In this document: piece by piece, positions 28,167 through 37,513 of the stretch | How positions within the stretch are numbered: the first letter of the stretch is position 1 | How the letters are laid out: each line of letters opens with the position of its first letter | Source of the DNA: Micromonospora narathiwatensis | Lineage (GTDB): Bacteria; Actinomycetota; Actinomycetes; Mycobacteriales; Micromonosporaceae | Length of the DNA stretch: 64,000 bases | NCBI RefSeq assembly: GCF_900089605.1 | Contig: NZ_LT594324.1 | Span: forward strand, 6,262,001-6,326,000 | Reading direction: 5' to 3' | Made by a program: the position numbers and the translations under genes | The notes under the pieces: generated by a model | What the model was told of the DNA's origin: nothing | The model's database searches: none | What the model saw: only the letters and a program-made list of their open reading frames with translations

Positions 28167-29258
28167 ATGTTCTACGCCGTCATTCCGGCAGGTGGCAGTG
28201 GCACACGGTTGTGGCCGCTGTCCCGGGCCGGCCATCCCAAGTTCCTCCACCCGTTGACCGGCACGCCGGCATCGCTGCTCCAGGCGACGGTGGACCGACT
28301 GTCACCGCTGACCACCCCCGAGCGGACGCTGGTGGTCACCGGTGCCGCGCACGTCGCGGCGGTGGCCCGGCAACTGACCGGCCTGCCGGAGGAGAACATC
28401 CTGGTCGAGCCGTCGCCGCGCGACTCGTGCGCGGCGATCGCGCTGGCCGCGGCGGTGATCGCGGAACGTGCCCCGGCAGCGGTGATGGGCTCGTTCGCGG
28501 CCGACCACCTGATCGGCGATCCGGCGCGCTGGGCCGAGACCGTACGCCAGGCGATCCGCGGCGCGGAACAAGGCTCGCTGATGACGGTGGGCATCACCCC
28601 GACCCGGCCGGAGACCGGCTACGGCTACCTGGAGACCGGCGAACCGACCGGCGACGGCCCGCTGCGCCCGGTGATCGAGTTCAAGGAGAAGCCGGCCGCC
28701 GAGGTGGCCGAGGGCTACGTCCGCTCCGGACGGCACCTCTGGAACGCCAGCATGTTCGTCTGGCGGGTGGACGTGTTCCTGGCCGAGCTGGCCCGGCAGC
28801 AGCCGGCCCTGCACGCGGGGATCACCGCGATCGCGGCGGCGTGGGGCACCCCCGAGCAGGATGACGTCCTCGGCACGGTCTGGCCGACCCTGCCGAAGAT
28901 CTCGGTGGACTACGCGGTGATGGAGGGGGCGGCGACCGCCGGCCGGGTGGCGACCGTTCCGGGCGACTTCGGCTGGAACGATGTCGGCGACTTCCACACC
29001 CTCGGCGAGGTGCTCCCCGCCGACGGGGCCGGCAACGTGGTGCTGGGCGCGGACGCCAAGCCGGGTGTGCTGCTGCGGGACAGCGCCGGCCTGGTGGTGG
29101 TGCCGCACTCGGGCCGGCTGGTGGCGGCCCTCGGCGTACGCGACCTGATCGTGGTGGACACCCCGGACGCGTTGCTGGTCTGCCCCCGCGAGCGGGCCCA
29201 GGACGTCAAGAAGCTGGTCGACGAACTCAAGGAGCGCGGCGAGGAGGGCCTGGTCTGA
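28167..29258 (+). CDS. manC: mannose-1-phosphate guanylyltransferase
   Basis: 363 residues. It makes GDP-mannose from mannose-1-phosphate and GTP. Nucleotidyltransferase motifs are VIPAGGSGTRLWPLSR near the N-terminus, LVEPSPRDSCAAIALAA, VMGSFAADHLI, the FKEKP signature, NASMFVWRVDVFL and GDFGWNDVGDFHTL. The usual PKQF is PKFLHP here. It lacks the C-terminal isomerase domain of bifunctional enzymes. ATG 28167 is chosen over GTG 28161. It matches the gene called manB/manC between wbbL and fbiB in mycobacteria (Rv3264c). A short hairpin (CCGTCCC ... GGGACGG) precedes it after the glycosyltransferase stop. Confidence 0.92.
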   Translation: MFYAVIPAGGSGTRLWPLSRAGHPKFLHPLTGTPASLLQATVDRLSPLTTPERTLVVTGAAHVAAVARQLTGLPEENILVEPSPRDSCAAIALAAAVIAERAPAAVMGSFAADHLIGDPARWAETVRQAIRGAEQGSLMTVGITPTRPETGYGYLETGEPTGDGPLRPVIEFKEKPAAEVAEGYVRSGRHLWNASMFVWRVDVFLAELARQQPALHAGITAIAAAWGTPEQDDVLGTVWPTLPKISVDYAVMEGAATAGRVATVPGDFGWNDVGDFHTLGEVLPADGAGNVVLGADAKPGVLLRDSAGLVVVPHSGRLVAALGVRDLIVVDTPDALLVCPRERAQDVKKLVDELKERGEEGLV

Positions 29259-29292
29259 CCGGGCCGCGTCGGCCGGTCCGTCGTGCCCCGGC

Positions 29293-29877
29293 TCAGCCGG
29301 CGGCGCGGCGGGCCAGGGCGGCGAGGGCCGGCGCGACGAGCTGTTCGGTGGCGTGAGCCAGCGGCTCGGGCAGCCGGTCAGGCGGGAACCAGCCCAGCGC
29401 CTCGGACTCGGCGCTGACCCGCTCGCTGGCCCCGGCCGGGGCGAGTACGGCGAACCGTACGTCGTAGTGCAGCGAGTCGCCCTGGCAGGCGACCGGGTGG
29501 ATGTCCACGTCGATCGGTTCCGGGTCGACGACCAGCCCGGCGATCCCGGACTCCTCGGTGGCCTCGCGCAGCGCGGCGGCGGCCAGGGCCCGGTCGCCGG
29601 GCTCGCAGTGCCCGCCGAGCTGCACCCACTTGCGGAACTTGCCGTGCAGGCAGAGCAGCACCCGCCGGCCGGTCGCGTCGAGCACCAGCGCGCTCGCGGT
29701 GACGTGCCCGGCGCGGTGGCCGCGACCCATCGCGACCGGCCCGGCGGTCAGTAGCTCCAGGGTTCGGTCCCGGGCCACGGCGGCGGCCGGGCTGGTCGGC
29801 GTCCAGCGGTTCAACAGCGCGGTGGCGTCGGCGTGCAGCTCGGCGTACGCCGGCAGGCCGGTGTGGGTGTCGGGCAC
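29293..29877 (-). CDS. Nudix hydrolase
   Basis: 194 residues from GTG 29877, with a minus-strand TAGAGT -10 ending 6 bases upstream (leaderless type). The Nudix box is present as GGHCEPGD ... LREATEESGI; compared with the canonical spacing it has one extra residue before REU and Asp in place of the first Glu, a variant I have seen in actinobacterial members. The catalytic REATEE core is intact. The fold hydrolyses nucleoside diphosphates linked to another group; the substrate is unknown. It converges with manC. Confidence 0.85.
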   Translation of the reverse strand: MPDTHTGLPAYAELHADATALLNRWTPTSPAAAVARDRTLELLTAGPVAMGRGHRAGHVTASALVLDATGRRVLLCLHGKFRKWVQLGGHCEPGDRALAAAALREATEESGIAGLVVDPEPIDVDIHPVACQGDSLHYDVRFAVLAPAGASERVSAESEALGWFPPDRLPEPLAHATEQLVAPALAALARRAAG

Positions 29878-30156
29878 TCCGACACTCTACGAGCGGGGTG
29901 GGACGACCGGATGGCACCTCTACGGCGAGTGCCGCAGACCCTCGTTGGTGTCGCCCGGCCGTCCGCGTCCCCCCGAACCCCCGTTCGCCCCGGCCCGGCC
30001 GTACGGCACACCGGACCCGACAGGCAACGGAAGTCTCGCCGACCGACCCGCTCGCCGTCGAGACCTTTCAGTCCACGCTTAAAGATGGAGATTAGTGCCG
30101 CCAGGTACAGTGCCAACGGTGGTGGGCGTTCCTGCCGTCCGCCCCAGGAGCGCACC

Positions 30157-31158
30157 ATGCTGAAGGTCATTTTCACGAGCGAGGACATCCTGCGGACCAG
30201 GGTGGCCCCAACCGCGGATCCGGTCTGGGAGCTGGTCCTCAGCCTGCACCTGCTTCAGGGCCGCCGGAATGAGCCGCTGCTGACCGAGTGGCGCCGCAGC
30301 ACGGCCCGCACCCTGCGGAAGGACAGCGCCGCCGAGCGGTTCCGCCTTCTCCTCGCCCTCAACCCGCCGCGCGGCTACTTCCCCGACTTCCTCACCCCGT
30401 ACGCCAGCCGGGAGGGTTTCCAGGCGGGGCTGGCGGCCGTCCGGGGCACCCCCGTCGACATGCTGCACCGGGACCTGACCCGGCTCGCCGAGGAGAACCG
30501 GCTGCCCACCCCGGCCGCCGCGCTGGCCCGGGGCGAGCCCGAGGCGCTGCGCCACCTCACCGACTCGATGGCCCGCTACCACTCGCTCGCCGTCACGCCG
30601 TACTGGCCTCGGATCCAGGCGGCGGTGGAGGCCGACCGGGCGCGGCGGGCACGGGCGATGCTCGACGGCGGGCCCGAGGGCCTGCTGGCGAGCCTCCGGC
30701 CCGGCATGCGGTACGCGGGCGGGGTGCTGGAGGTCCTGGACTACCCGGACAGCCGGGAACTGCACCTGGACGGCCGGGGCCTGCTGCTGGTCCCGTCGTT
30801 CTTCTGCGCGCCGACCCCGGTCGCTCTGCTCGACCCGACGCTGCCGCCGGTGCTGGTCTATCCCGTGGACCGGCTCGGTGGCCTCGTCCCGAGGACGGGG
30901 CCGGGCGCCGGGCGGAACCCGGACGGCACCCGCGAGGCCCTCGGTGCCCTGCTCGGCCGTACCCGCGCCGCCGTGCTGGAAGCCGCCGACGACGGTTGCA
31001 CCACCGGGGAGATGGCCCGCCGGCTGCGAATCTCCGCCGCCGCGGCCAGCCAGCACACCACCGTGCTGCGCAATGCCGGCCTGTTGGTCAGCCACCGGGA
31101 CCGCAACACCGTGCTGCACACCCTCACCCCCCTCGGCCGCGCGGTCCTCGACGCCTGA
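30157..31158 (+). CDS. ArsR-like winged-helix regulator with DUF5937-type N-terminal region
   Basis: 333 residues from ATG 30157 with CAGGAG 6 bases upstream. The last ~75 residues are a winged helix-turn-helix (GRTRAAVLEAADDGCTTGEMA; RLRISAAAASQHTTVLRNAG; LLVSHRDRNTVLHTLTPLG). The N-terminal ~230 residues (ILRTRVAPTADPVWELVLSL and on) match the ligand/dimerisation region often annotated DUF5937 in actinobacteria. It probably binds DNA as a dimer and may control itself or a distant target; no adjacent operon is obviously linked. The 279-bp upstream gap contains an AT-richer patch (CTTAAAGATGGAGATTAG) and a TACAGT -10 candidate. Confidence 0.8.
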   Translation: MLKVIFTSEDILRTRVAPTADPVWELVLSLHLLQGRRNEPLLTEWRRSTARTLRKDSAAERFRLLLALNPPRGYFPDFLTPYASREGFQAGLAAVRGTPVDMLHRDLTRLAEENRLPTPAAALARGEPEALRHLTDSMARYHSLAVTPYWPRIQAAVEADRARRARAMLDGGPEGLLASLRPGMRYAGGVLEVLDYPDSRELHLDGRGLLLVPSFFCAPTPVALLDPTLPPVLVYPVDRLGGLVPRTGPGAGRNPDGTREALGALLGRTRAAVLEAADDGCTTGEMARRLRISAAAASQHTTVLRNAGLLVSHRDRNTVLHTLTPLGRAVLDA

Positions 31159-31183
31159 CCACCGCCGGCGTGCCGAGAAAGGG

Positions 31184-32272
31184 TCAGACGGCCAGGGCGG
31201 CGCTCGCCGTGCTGCCGGCCGGTGGCGACAGCAGTGCCGAGGAGATGCCCTCGGCGGCCAGGGCGGTCCGCAGGCGTTGCAGGTCGGCGCCGAAACGCAC
31301 CAGATCCGCGGGGTCGACCGGGACCGGCGGGGTCCCGAGGACGAGCCCCCCGGCCGGCGCGGGCCAGCCGGGCACGGTGGCGATCAGGCCGGCGCGTACC
31401 GCCTCGTCGGTGACGTGGGTGAAGACCGTGCCGGGCGCCACCACCTCGGCGACCGCGGCGATCGCCCGGTCGACGGCGGCCGGGTCGGCCGGCGTCGGTC
31501 CCGGGCCGTCGGGCAGGACGGCGGCCTCCCGCAGCCCGACCGCCCTCGCCTCGGCGGTGCCGAGCGAGAACAGGTCCAGTTCGGCGTCGCGGATCAGCGC
31601 CCGTGCCCCCTGACCGTCGACGGCCCGCTCGACGCCCAGGTAGCCGCGGACGACGGCCACCGGCACCTGGTCGCACTTGCCCTTGATCAGCTCGGCGGCG
31701 CCGGCCAGCTCGTCCACCACCGCCATCTGGGTGAGCTGGAGCTCGTTGCCGTACGGGTCGATCTCGCCCCGGTGGTCGCGGATCGCCGGCATCCCGGCCA
31801 CCCCGAGCGCGACGTCGGTGAGCCCGTTGCGCCACGGCCGGCCCATGGTGTCGCTGACGATGACCGCGACGTCCAGGTGGTAGTGCTCGCGCAGCGCCGC
31901 CCGGAGCGCCTCGGCGGACCCGTCCGGGTCCGTCGGCAGCAGCACCAGTCGGGTCTTGTCCACGTTCGACGCGTCGATGCCGGCGGAGGCCATTACGAAG
32001 CCGTGGTGGGTCTGCACGATCCGGGTCGCCCCGCGGGTGGCCACCACCCGGGCGGTCTCCGCGGCGAGCATCTCGTCCCGGGCGGCCAGCCGCTCGGGCC
32101 CGTCGGCGGGCACGTCGACCAGCCGGCCCTCCGCCTTCGACACGATCTTGCTGGTCACCACCAGCACGTCGCCGTCGCGCAGCCACGGCGCCGCGGTGGC
32201 GATCAGCGCCGCCAGGTCGTCGCCCTCGGTCACGTCGCCGATGCCCAGCACCGGCAGGATCTCCAGCTTCAC
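31184..32272 (-). CDS. fbiB: coenzyme F420-0:L-glutamate ligase with shortened C-terminal domain
   Basis: 362 residues from GTG 32272, overlapping the fbiA stop by 4 bases (GTGA). The N-terminal ~245 residues are a full CofE-type ligase, which adds glutamates to F420-0 using GTP: LVVTSKIVSKAEGRLV, VVATRGATRIVQTHHGFVMA, GIDASNVDK, SDTMGRPWRNGLTDVALGVAG, IRDHRGEIDPYGNELQLTQMA, ADELIKGKCDQVPVAVVRG. Mycobacterial FbiB continues for ~200 residues as an FMN nitroreductase-like dehydro-F420 reductase. Here only ~115 residues follow, without the usual RRSVRRF start, although GADLQRLRTALAAEGISSAL resembles part of that fold. The reductase function may be lost or altered. Confidence 0.88.
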   Translation of the reverse strand: MKLEILPVLGIGDVTEGDDLAALIATAAPWLRDGDVLVVTSKIVSKAEGRLVDVPADGPERLAARDEMLAAETARVVATRGATRIVQTHHGFVMASAGIDASNVDKTRLVLLPTDPDGSAEALRAALREHYHLDVAVIVSDTMGRPWRNGLTDVALGVAGMPAIRDHRGEIDPYGNELQLTQMAVVDELAGAAELIKGKCDQVPVAVVRGYLGVERAVDGQGARALIRDAELDLFSLGTAEARAVGLREAAVLPDGPGPTPADPAAVDRAIAAVAEVVAPGTVFTHVTDEAVRAGLIATVPGWPAPAGGLVLGTPPVPVDPADLVRFGADLQRLRTALAAEGISSALLSPPAGSTASAALAV

Positions 32273-33216
32273 ATCAGCTCCAACGCGGCCCGGACCATCG
32301 CGGCCGTCGCCGCCTCGTCGGTCATCCGCAACGGTGCGGACCGTACGGTCACCTCCGGCACCAGCGTTCCCTCGTCCTCCGGCGCGACCAGCCAGCCGTC
32401 GAGCAGGCCACCGGCCGAGCGGCCACCGTAGAGGCCACCGACCCCGGCCGCGCTGCACTCCACGCCGAGCACGGCGAGGCAGCGGTCGGCCATGCCGCGT
32501 ACCGGGGCGCCGCCGATGATCGGGGACACGCCCACCACGGGGGCCGGCCCGTCGGTGACCGCGTCACGCAGCCCCGGCACGGCCAGGATCGGCGCGACGC
32601 TCACCACCGGGTTGCTCGGCGCGACCAGCACCACGTCGGCCGAGCCGATCGCCGCCAGCACGCCCGGCGCCGGTTTCGCCGTCTCCGCGCCGACGAAGAC
32701 GAACCGGTGCGTCGGGAGATCCGCCCGGTACCGCACCCACCACTCCTGGAAGTGGATCGCCCGCTGGCCGCCGTCCAGATCGACCACCACGTGCGTCTCC
32801 AGGCGGTCGTCGGTGGCCGGCAGCAGGCGTACGCCGGGCTGCCAGCGGGTGGCGAGCGCCTCGGTCACCTGGGACAGCGGATACCCGGCGTTGAGCATCG
32901 TCGTCCGGACCAGGTGGGTGGCGAGGTCCTTGTCGCCCAGACCGAACCAGCTCGGCTCGGCCCCGTACGCGGCCAGCTCCGACTTGACCGTCCAGCTCTC
33001 ACCGACCCGGCCCCAGCCCCGCTCCGGGTCGGCGCCGCCGCCCAGGGTGTACAGCACGCTGTCCAGGTCCGGGCACACCTTGAGCCCGTGCAGCAGCAGA
33101 TCGTCGCCGACGTTGACCACGGCGGTCACCTCGGCCCCCACCTCCCGGGCGTAGGCCCGGACGCCGAGCAGGAACCGGGCGCCCCCGATTCCGCCGGTCA
33201 GAACCACGATGCGCAT
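32269..33216 (-). CDS. fbiA: 2-phospho-L-lactate / phosphoenolpyruvate transferase
   Basis: 315 residues. FbiA joins the phospholactyl or enolpyruvyl moiety from its guanosine-diphosphate carrier to the deazaflavin FO, giving (dehydro-)F420-0. Motifs are VVLTGGIGGARFLLG, AVVNVGDDLLLHGLKVCPDLDS-like, FGLGDKDLATHL, and LVAPSNPVVSVAPIL near the C-terminal half, followed by VVGVSPIIGGAPVRGMAD. ATG 33216 is chosen because GGAAGG lies 9 bases upstream; ATG 33225 has no room for it. It is coupled to fbiB. Divergent from the membrane gene at 33317. Confidence 0.94.
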   Translation of the reverse strand: MRIVVLTGGIGGARFLLGVRAYAREVGAEVTAVVNVGDDLLLHGLKVCPDLDSVLYTLGGGADPERGWGRVGESWTVKSELAAYGAEPSWFGLGDKDLATHLVRTTMLNAGYPLSQVTEALATRWQPGVRLLPATDDRLETHVVVDLDGGQRAIHFQEWWVRYRADLPTHRFVFVGAETAKPAPGVLAAIGSADVVLVAPSNPVVSVAPILAVPGLRDAVTDGPAPVVGVSPIIGGAPVRGMADRCLAVLGVECSAAGVGGLYGGRSAGGLLDGWLVAPEDEGTLVPEVTVRSAPLRMTDEAATAAMVRAALELM

Positions 33217-33316
33217 GGTGTCCATCCTTCCGCACGCGCAGCCGTCGGTCGGCCGGTGGCCGGGGAGACTAGGCTCACGTCGGCAACTGTCCGCTTTCGT
33301 CCCCAAGGGGGAGTCC

Positions 33317-34243
33317 GTGACCAGCCCCGCCGAGCCCGCGTCCGGCGACGCCACGCAGGCCAGCCAGGTGACCAAGCCACTGCGCGAACTGGCCGCGCTC
33401 GTCCTGCTCGGCGCGAACGCCGTGCTGCTCTTCGTCGGCCTGCTGCGCCTGCTGGTGCCGATGGACGCCTACAGCACCATCGGCGGCCGGGCGGGCAGCA
33501 CGTTCTTCGTGTTCGTCGGCGTCGAGTCGGCGGTGCTGCCGGTGCTGGCCGTCCTGCTCGCCACCCACGTACGGCCGGCGCTGCCCAAGGCCAAGCTGAT
33601 CACCCAGGCGGCCCTCGGCGAGTACGCCTTCGCCGCGCTGTTCGGCGCGCTGACCTTCCTGATCTGGCTGGTCGGCCGGCTCGCCGAGGCCGAGGTGCTG
33701 GACGCCTTCCTCGGCCTGCTGACCCGCCTGGCCTGGGTGGCGATCTTCGGGGTGGCCGCGTTCGTCGTGTACCGGATCTGGCGCGCCCTCTTCTACGTGC
33801 CCAAGCCGAAGCCGCAGCCGGGCGTCTACGGCCAGGCCCAGCCGGGCTGGCCGCAGCAGCCGGGCGGCTACCCCGCGCCCGGCCAGCCCGGCGGATACCC
33901 GGCCCCGGGCCAGTACGGCCAGCCCGCGCCCCCGTTCAACACCGCCCCGCCGCACGCCCCGCAGGCCGCGCCCCCGTTCGGTGCCCCGCAGGCGGCTCCC
34001 CCGTTCGGTGCCCCGCAGGCGGCTCCCCCGTTCGGTGCTCCGCAGCCGGCGCCGCCGTTCAGCGCCCCGCAGTCCGCGCCCCAGTTCGGCGCCCCGCACC
34101 CGGCGCCGCCCTTCGGCCAGCCCCCGTCGGCCGACCCGACGCAGGCCATTCCGCGGCAGCCGGTCGAGCCCGGCCAGCCGGCCGCGGAGGACAGCGACCG
34201 CACCCAGCGCCTCGACCGGGACGACCCGAACCACCCGCGCTGA
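33317..34243 (+). CDS. four-helix membrane protein with Pro/Gln-rich repeat tail
   Basis: 308 residues from GTG 33317, with GGGGGAG close upstream. The membrane part has four helices (about 21-41, 54-76, 91-112 and 119-140). The C-terminal half is a low-complexity cytoplasmic or exposed tail of Gly, Pro, Gln and Ala: two PGGYPAPGQ units, then six 9-residue units of the type QAAPPFGAP encoded by a 27-bp tandem repeat, and an acidic end (EDSDRTQRLDRDDPNHPR). I do not recognise a function; many actinobacterial membrane proteins carry similar tails. It separates fbiAB from fbiC and ends at a clear hairpin. Confidence 0.75.
   Translation: MTSPAEPASGDATQASQVTKPLRELAALVLLGANAVLLFVGLLRLLVPMDAYSTIGGRAGSTFFVFVGVESAVLPVLAVLLATHVRPALPKAKLITQAALGEYAFAALFGALTFLIWLVGRLAEAEVLDAFLGLLTRLAWVAIFGVAAFVVYRIWRALFYVPKPKPQPGVYGQAQPGWPQQPGGYPAPGQPGGYPAPGQYGQPAPPFNTAPPHAPQAAPPFGAPQAAPPFGAPQAAPPFGAPQPAPPFSAPQSAPQFGAPHPAPPFGQPPSADPTQAIPRQPVEPGQPAAEDSDRTQRLDRDDPNHPR
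33961..34122 (+). repeat. six tandem 27-bp units inside the membrane-protein gene
   Basis: Units begin at 33961, 33988, 34015, 34042, 34069 and 34096. The first three are nearly identical (GCAGGCGGCTCCCCCGTTCG and on); the last three diverge. In-frame copy-number change would alter only tail length. Confidence 0.9.
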
Positions 34244-34296
34244 TCGCCCGGCCGGGCTGATTCGGACCGGCCCGTGTGCCGGACGCGCGACAGTTG

Positions 34297-34338
34297 CCGG
34301 AAAGAGTGGCTTCCCCCTCCGGGGAGCCACTCTTTCGG
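34297..34338 (+). terminator. hairpin after the membrane-protein gene
   Basis: CCGGAAAGAGTGGCTTCCCC pairs with GGGGAGCCACTCTTTCGG with two single-base bulges and a 4-base loop, 53 bases after the stop codon. It isolates fbiC, which has its own promoter downstream. Confidence 0.8.
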
Positions 34339-34449
34339 CGCGTCTGCCGGCCCGACCGGCACGGTGTCCACGCCCGGGGCTCGGTCGTCGGCCGGTCGGC
34401 GGCACGCCCCCACCGTGCGGGGCCGGGCGGCGGCGGGCCACGCAGCGCA

Positions 34450-34455
34450 TAGGCT
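34450..34455 (+). promoter_or_regulatory. -10-like TAGGCT for a leaderless fbiC transcript
   Basis: TAGGCT ends 6 bases before the fbiC ATG; no Shine-Dalgarno sequence is seen. Confidence 0.45.
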
Positions 34456-34461
34456 GAGTGG

Positions 34462-36969
34462 ATGGTTGATCGCAGGGAGTCCGTGCCGACCGAGGCGACC
34501 GTGCGGCGGGCCCTGAGCCGGGCCGCGACCGGCCGGGCGCTGGACGTCGACGAGGCGAGCGCCCTGTTGACCGCACGCGGGGCCGCGCTCGACGAGCTGC
34601 TGCGGATCGCCGGCGAGGTGCGCGACGCCGGGCTGCGGGAGGCCGGCCGCCCGGGGGTGGTCACCTTCTCCAAGAAGGTCTTCATCCCGCTGACCCGGCT
34701 CTGCCGGGACCGCTGCCACTACTGCACGTTCGCCACCGTGCCGCACCGGCTCCCGGCCGCGTACCTGGAGCGGGACGAGGTCCTCGCGATCGCCCGGGAG
34801 GGCGCGGCGCAGGGCTGCAAGGAGGCGCTGTTCACCCTCGGCGACCGGCCGGAGGAGCGCTGGCCGGCGGCTCGCCGGTGGCTGGACGAGCGCGGCTACG
34901 ACTCCACCCTGGACTACCTGCGGGCCTGTGCGGTGGCGGTGCTGGAGGAGACGGGCCTGCTGCCGCATCTCAACCCGGGCGTGCTGTCCTGGTCGGAGCT
35001 GCAACGGCTCAAGCCGGTCGCGCCGAGCATGGGCATGATGCTGGAGACCACGGCGACCCGGCTCTGGTCGGAGCCGGGCGGCCCGCACTACGGCTCGCCG
35101 GACAAGGAGCCGGCCGTCCGGCTCCGGGTGCTCGACGACGCCGGCCGGGTCGGGGTGCCGTTCACCACCGGCCTCCTGATCGGCATCGGGGAGACCCTGG
35201 CCGAGCGGGTCGACGCGCTCTTCGCGATCCGCCGCACCCAGCGGGAGTACGGCCACCTCCAGGAGGTGATCGTGCAGAACTTCCGCGCCAAGCCGGACAC
35301 CGCGATGCGCGGCATGCCGGACGCGGAGCTGCACGACCTGGCCGCCACGGTGGCGGTGGCCCGGGTGCTGCTCGGTCCGAAGGCCCGTGTCCAGGCCCCG
35401 CCGAACCTCATCGAGGGCGAGTACGACCTGCTGCTGCGCGCCGGCATCGACGACTGGGGCGGGGTGTCGCCGGTCACCCCGGACCACGTCAACCCGGAGC
35501 GCCCCTGGCCGCAGCTCGACGAGCTGGCCCGGCACACCGCGCGGGCCGGCTTCACCCTGCGCGAGCGGCTGACCATCTACCCCGAGTACGTCCGGGCGGG
35601 CGACCCGTGGCTGGATCCGCGCCTGCTGCCGCACGTCGCCGCCCTCGCCGACCCGGAGACGGGCCTGGCGGTCGAGGCGGCCCGACCGGTCGGCCGGCCC
35701 TGGCAGGAGCCGGACGAGGTCTTCGGCGGGCGTACCGACCTGCACGCCACCATCGACACCACCGGGCGGACCGGGGACCGGCGGGGCGACTTCGACAGCG
35801 TCTACGGCGACTGGGCCGAGGTCGCCGGCAAGGTGACCGCCGGGGGCGTACCGGTCGGGGTGGGTGACCTGGCGACCGGCCTGCGGCTGGCCGCGAACGA
35901 CCCGGCGGCGCTGCTGGAGCCCCGGCACACCGACGCGGCGCTGGCGCTGTTCGCCGCCGACGGGCCGGCGCTGGACGAGTTGTGCCGGATCGCCGACGAC
36001 GTGCGCCGGGACGCGGTCGGTGACGACGTCACGTACGTGGTCAACCGCAACATCAACTTCAGCAACGTCTGCTACGTCGGTTGCCGGTTCTGCGCCTTCG
36101 CCCAGCGGGAGAGCGACGCCGACGCGTACCGGCTCTCGGTGGAGCAGGTCGCCGACCGGGCCGAGGAGGCGTGGGCGGCCGGGGCGAGTGAGGTCTGCCT
36201 CCAGGGCGGCATCGACCCGAAGATGCCGGTCACCGGTTACGCCGACATCGTGCGGGCGATCAAGGCCCGGGTGCCGGGCATGCACGTGCACGCATTCTCG
36301 CCGATGGAGATCGTCACCGCGGCGGCGAAGGCCGGGGTGCCGGTGAAGGAGTGGCTGCGCCAGCTCCGCGACGCCGGCCTGGACACCATCCCGGGCACCG
36401 CCGCGGAGATCCTCGACGACGAGGTCCGCTGGGTGCTCACCAAGGGCAAGCTCCCGGCCGCCGCCTGGGTCGAGGTGGTGAGCACGGCCCACGAGCTGGG
36501 CATCCGGTCCAGCTCCACGATGATGTACGGCCACGTCGACCATCCCGGCCAGTGGCTCGCCCATTTCCGGGTGCTGGCCGGCGTGCAGGACCGCACGGGC
36601 GGCTTCACCGAGTTCGTGGCCCTGCCGTTCGTGCACACCAACGCGCCGATCTACCTGGCCGGCATCGCCCGCCCCGGGCCGACCTGGCGGGAGAACCGGG
36701 CGGTGCACGCGATGGCCCGGCTGCTGCTGCACGGGCGGATCGCCAACATCCAGTGCTCCTGGGTGAAGCTCGGCGACGAGGGCACGGTGGCGATGCTCCA
36801 GGGCGGCTGCAACGATCTGGGCGGCACGCTGATGGAGGAGACGATCTCCCGGATGGCCGGCTCGGGCAACGGTTCGGCCCGGACCGAGGAGCAGCTCAGG
36901 GCGATCGCGGCGGCGGCGGGCCGGCCGGCCCGCAAGCGGACGACGGCGTACGGTCACGCCGGCGCGTAG
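34462..36969 (+). CDS. fbiC: FO synthase (fused CofG-CofH)
   Basis: 835 residues, the fused actinobacterial form. FbiC builds the deazaflavin chromophore FO from tyrosine and a flavin-pathway intermediate (5-amino-6-ribitylaminouracil) with two radical-SAM centres. Both CxxxCxxC clusters are visible: CRDRCHYC (C81, C85, C88) in the CofG half and CYVGCRFC (C537, C541, C544) in the CofH half. CofH also shows [11 protein letters not shown] and HAFSPMEI, and the end [22 protein letters not shown] is canonical. It lies 1.2 kb from divergent fbiA-fbiB, so most of the F420 pathway is together here; in M. tuberculosis fbiC is elsewhere. Confidence 0.96.
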   Translation: MVDRRESVPTEATVRRALSRAATGRALDVDEASALLTARGAALDELLRIAGEVRDAGLREAGRPGVVTFSKKVFIPLTRLCRDRCHYCTFATVPHRLPAAYLERDEVLAIAREGAAQGCKEALFTLGDRPEERWPAARRWLDERGYDSTLDYLRACAVAVLEETGLLPHLNPGVLSWSELQRLKPVAPSMGMMLETTATRLWSEPGGPHYGSPDKEPAVRLRVLDDAGRVGVPFTTGLLIGIGETLAERVDALFAIRRTQREYGHLQEVIVQNFRAKPDTAMRGMPDAELHDLAATVAVARVLLGPKARVQAPPNLIEGEYDLLLRAGIDDWGGVSPVTPDHVNPERPWPQLDELARHTARAGFTLRERLTIYPEYVRAGDPWLDPRLLPHVAALADPETGLAVEAARPVGRPWQEPDEVFGGRTDLHATIDTTGRTGDRRGDFDSVYGDWAEVAGKVTAGGVPVGVGDLATGLRLAANDPAALLEPRHTDAALALFAADGPALDELCRIADDVRRDAVGDDVTYVVNRNINFSNVCYVGCRFCAFAQRESDADAYRLSVEQVADRAEEAWAAGASEVCLQGGIDPKMPVTGYADIVRAIKARVPGMHVHAFSPMEIVTAAAKAGVPVKEWLRQLRDAGLDTIPGTAAEILDDEVRWVLTKGKLPAAAWVEVVSTAHELGIRSSSTMMYGHVDHPGQWLAHFRVLAGVQDRTGGFTEFVALPFVHTNAPIYLAGIARPGPTWRENRAVHAMARLLLHGRIANIQCSWVKLGDEGTVAMLQGGCNDLGGTLMEETISRMAGSGNGSARTEEQLRAIAAAAGRPARKRTTAYGHAGA

Positions 36970-37483
36970 CGCCGAACCTTTCCCGATTCGCGTCGACAAC
37001 GGCGGCGACGGTCATCGGCTTGTCACCAATCGTTTCGAATTCACCACCGGGATCACGAATCCGAGCAGTTTCCGCTGCGCGGTCCACTTCGGCCGGAGAA
37101 CGGTCGCCATACCGTCTGGTGGGACGAGTGGACGGTTGCGACTCGATCGCGCGAGCACGCTCCCGGTCGCGTCGCGTCCATCATGTGGACGGATGTGCTC
37201 GGCGTCCGCCGGCTCGACGGGCGGTGCCGCGCCGGGCGGGTTAACCTTTTCCCCACCACAATGCTGATCTTGGACGGTGTCGCGACGGCCGCCCAGGTGC
37301 GGCCCGCCGGAGCCTCCGCCGGGGGTGTCCGCGCCGGTGCGCCACGGCAGAAAACTCGGGCAACTCGCCGGAGAGGGCGTTACCCGTCCGGGGTCTGAAT
37401 CGATATGGCAGGTTGCGAGGCTCGGGCGGTGGAGATGACCGTCCGGAACGTGTCGGGAGGGCGACTCCATTATCAAGTTTGGC
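36970..37483. other. long non-coding stretch upstream of whiB2
   Basis: About 510 bases after fbiC carry no supported gene. GC is clearly lower in patches (TTTCGAATTCACCACC, TTAACCTTTTCCCC). Small inverted repeats such as CGTCCAT-CA-TGTGGACG (about 37165-37182) are present. The length suggests multiple regulatory inputs to whiB2 or an unannotated RNA, neither provable here. Confidence 0.5.
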
Positions 37484-37513
37484 TTGACGGCGCACGCATT
37501 ACACGCGTGTAAT
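37484..37513 (+). promoter_or_regulatory. whiB2 promoter overlapped by a 16-bp perfect palindrome
   Basis: TTGACG (37484-37489) and TGTAAT (37508-37513) form a -35/-10 pair with 18-bp spacing. The palindrome ATTACACGCGTGTAAT occupies 37498-37513, covering the spacer and -10, a classic operator position for a dimeric repressor. Start would be near 37520, giving a leader of ~105 bases. The regulator is unknown. Confidence 0.6.

Noticed and set aside
29293..29877. Nudix gene being inactive because of an altered box
   Set aside because: Although spacing differs by one residue and the first Glu is Asp, the REATEE core is intact and this variant form is familiar in actinobacteria.
29833..30156. 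Upstream extension of the ArsR-like regulator frame
   Set aside because: No ribosome site and low-complexity Pro/Arg sequence; the ATG at 30157 has a good CAGGAG and begins the recognisable domain.
37435..37512. 25-residue frame MTVRNVSGGRLHYQVWLDGA... upstream of whiB2
   Set aside because: It ends inside the palindromic promoter, would precede the inferred transcription start, and uses many A/T-ending codons unlike local genes.
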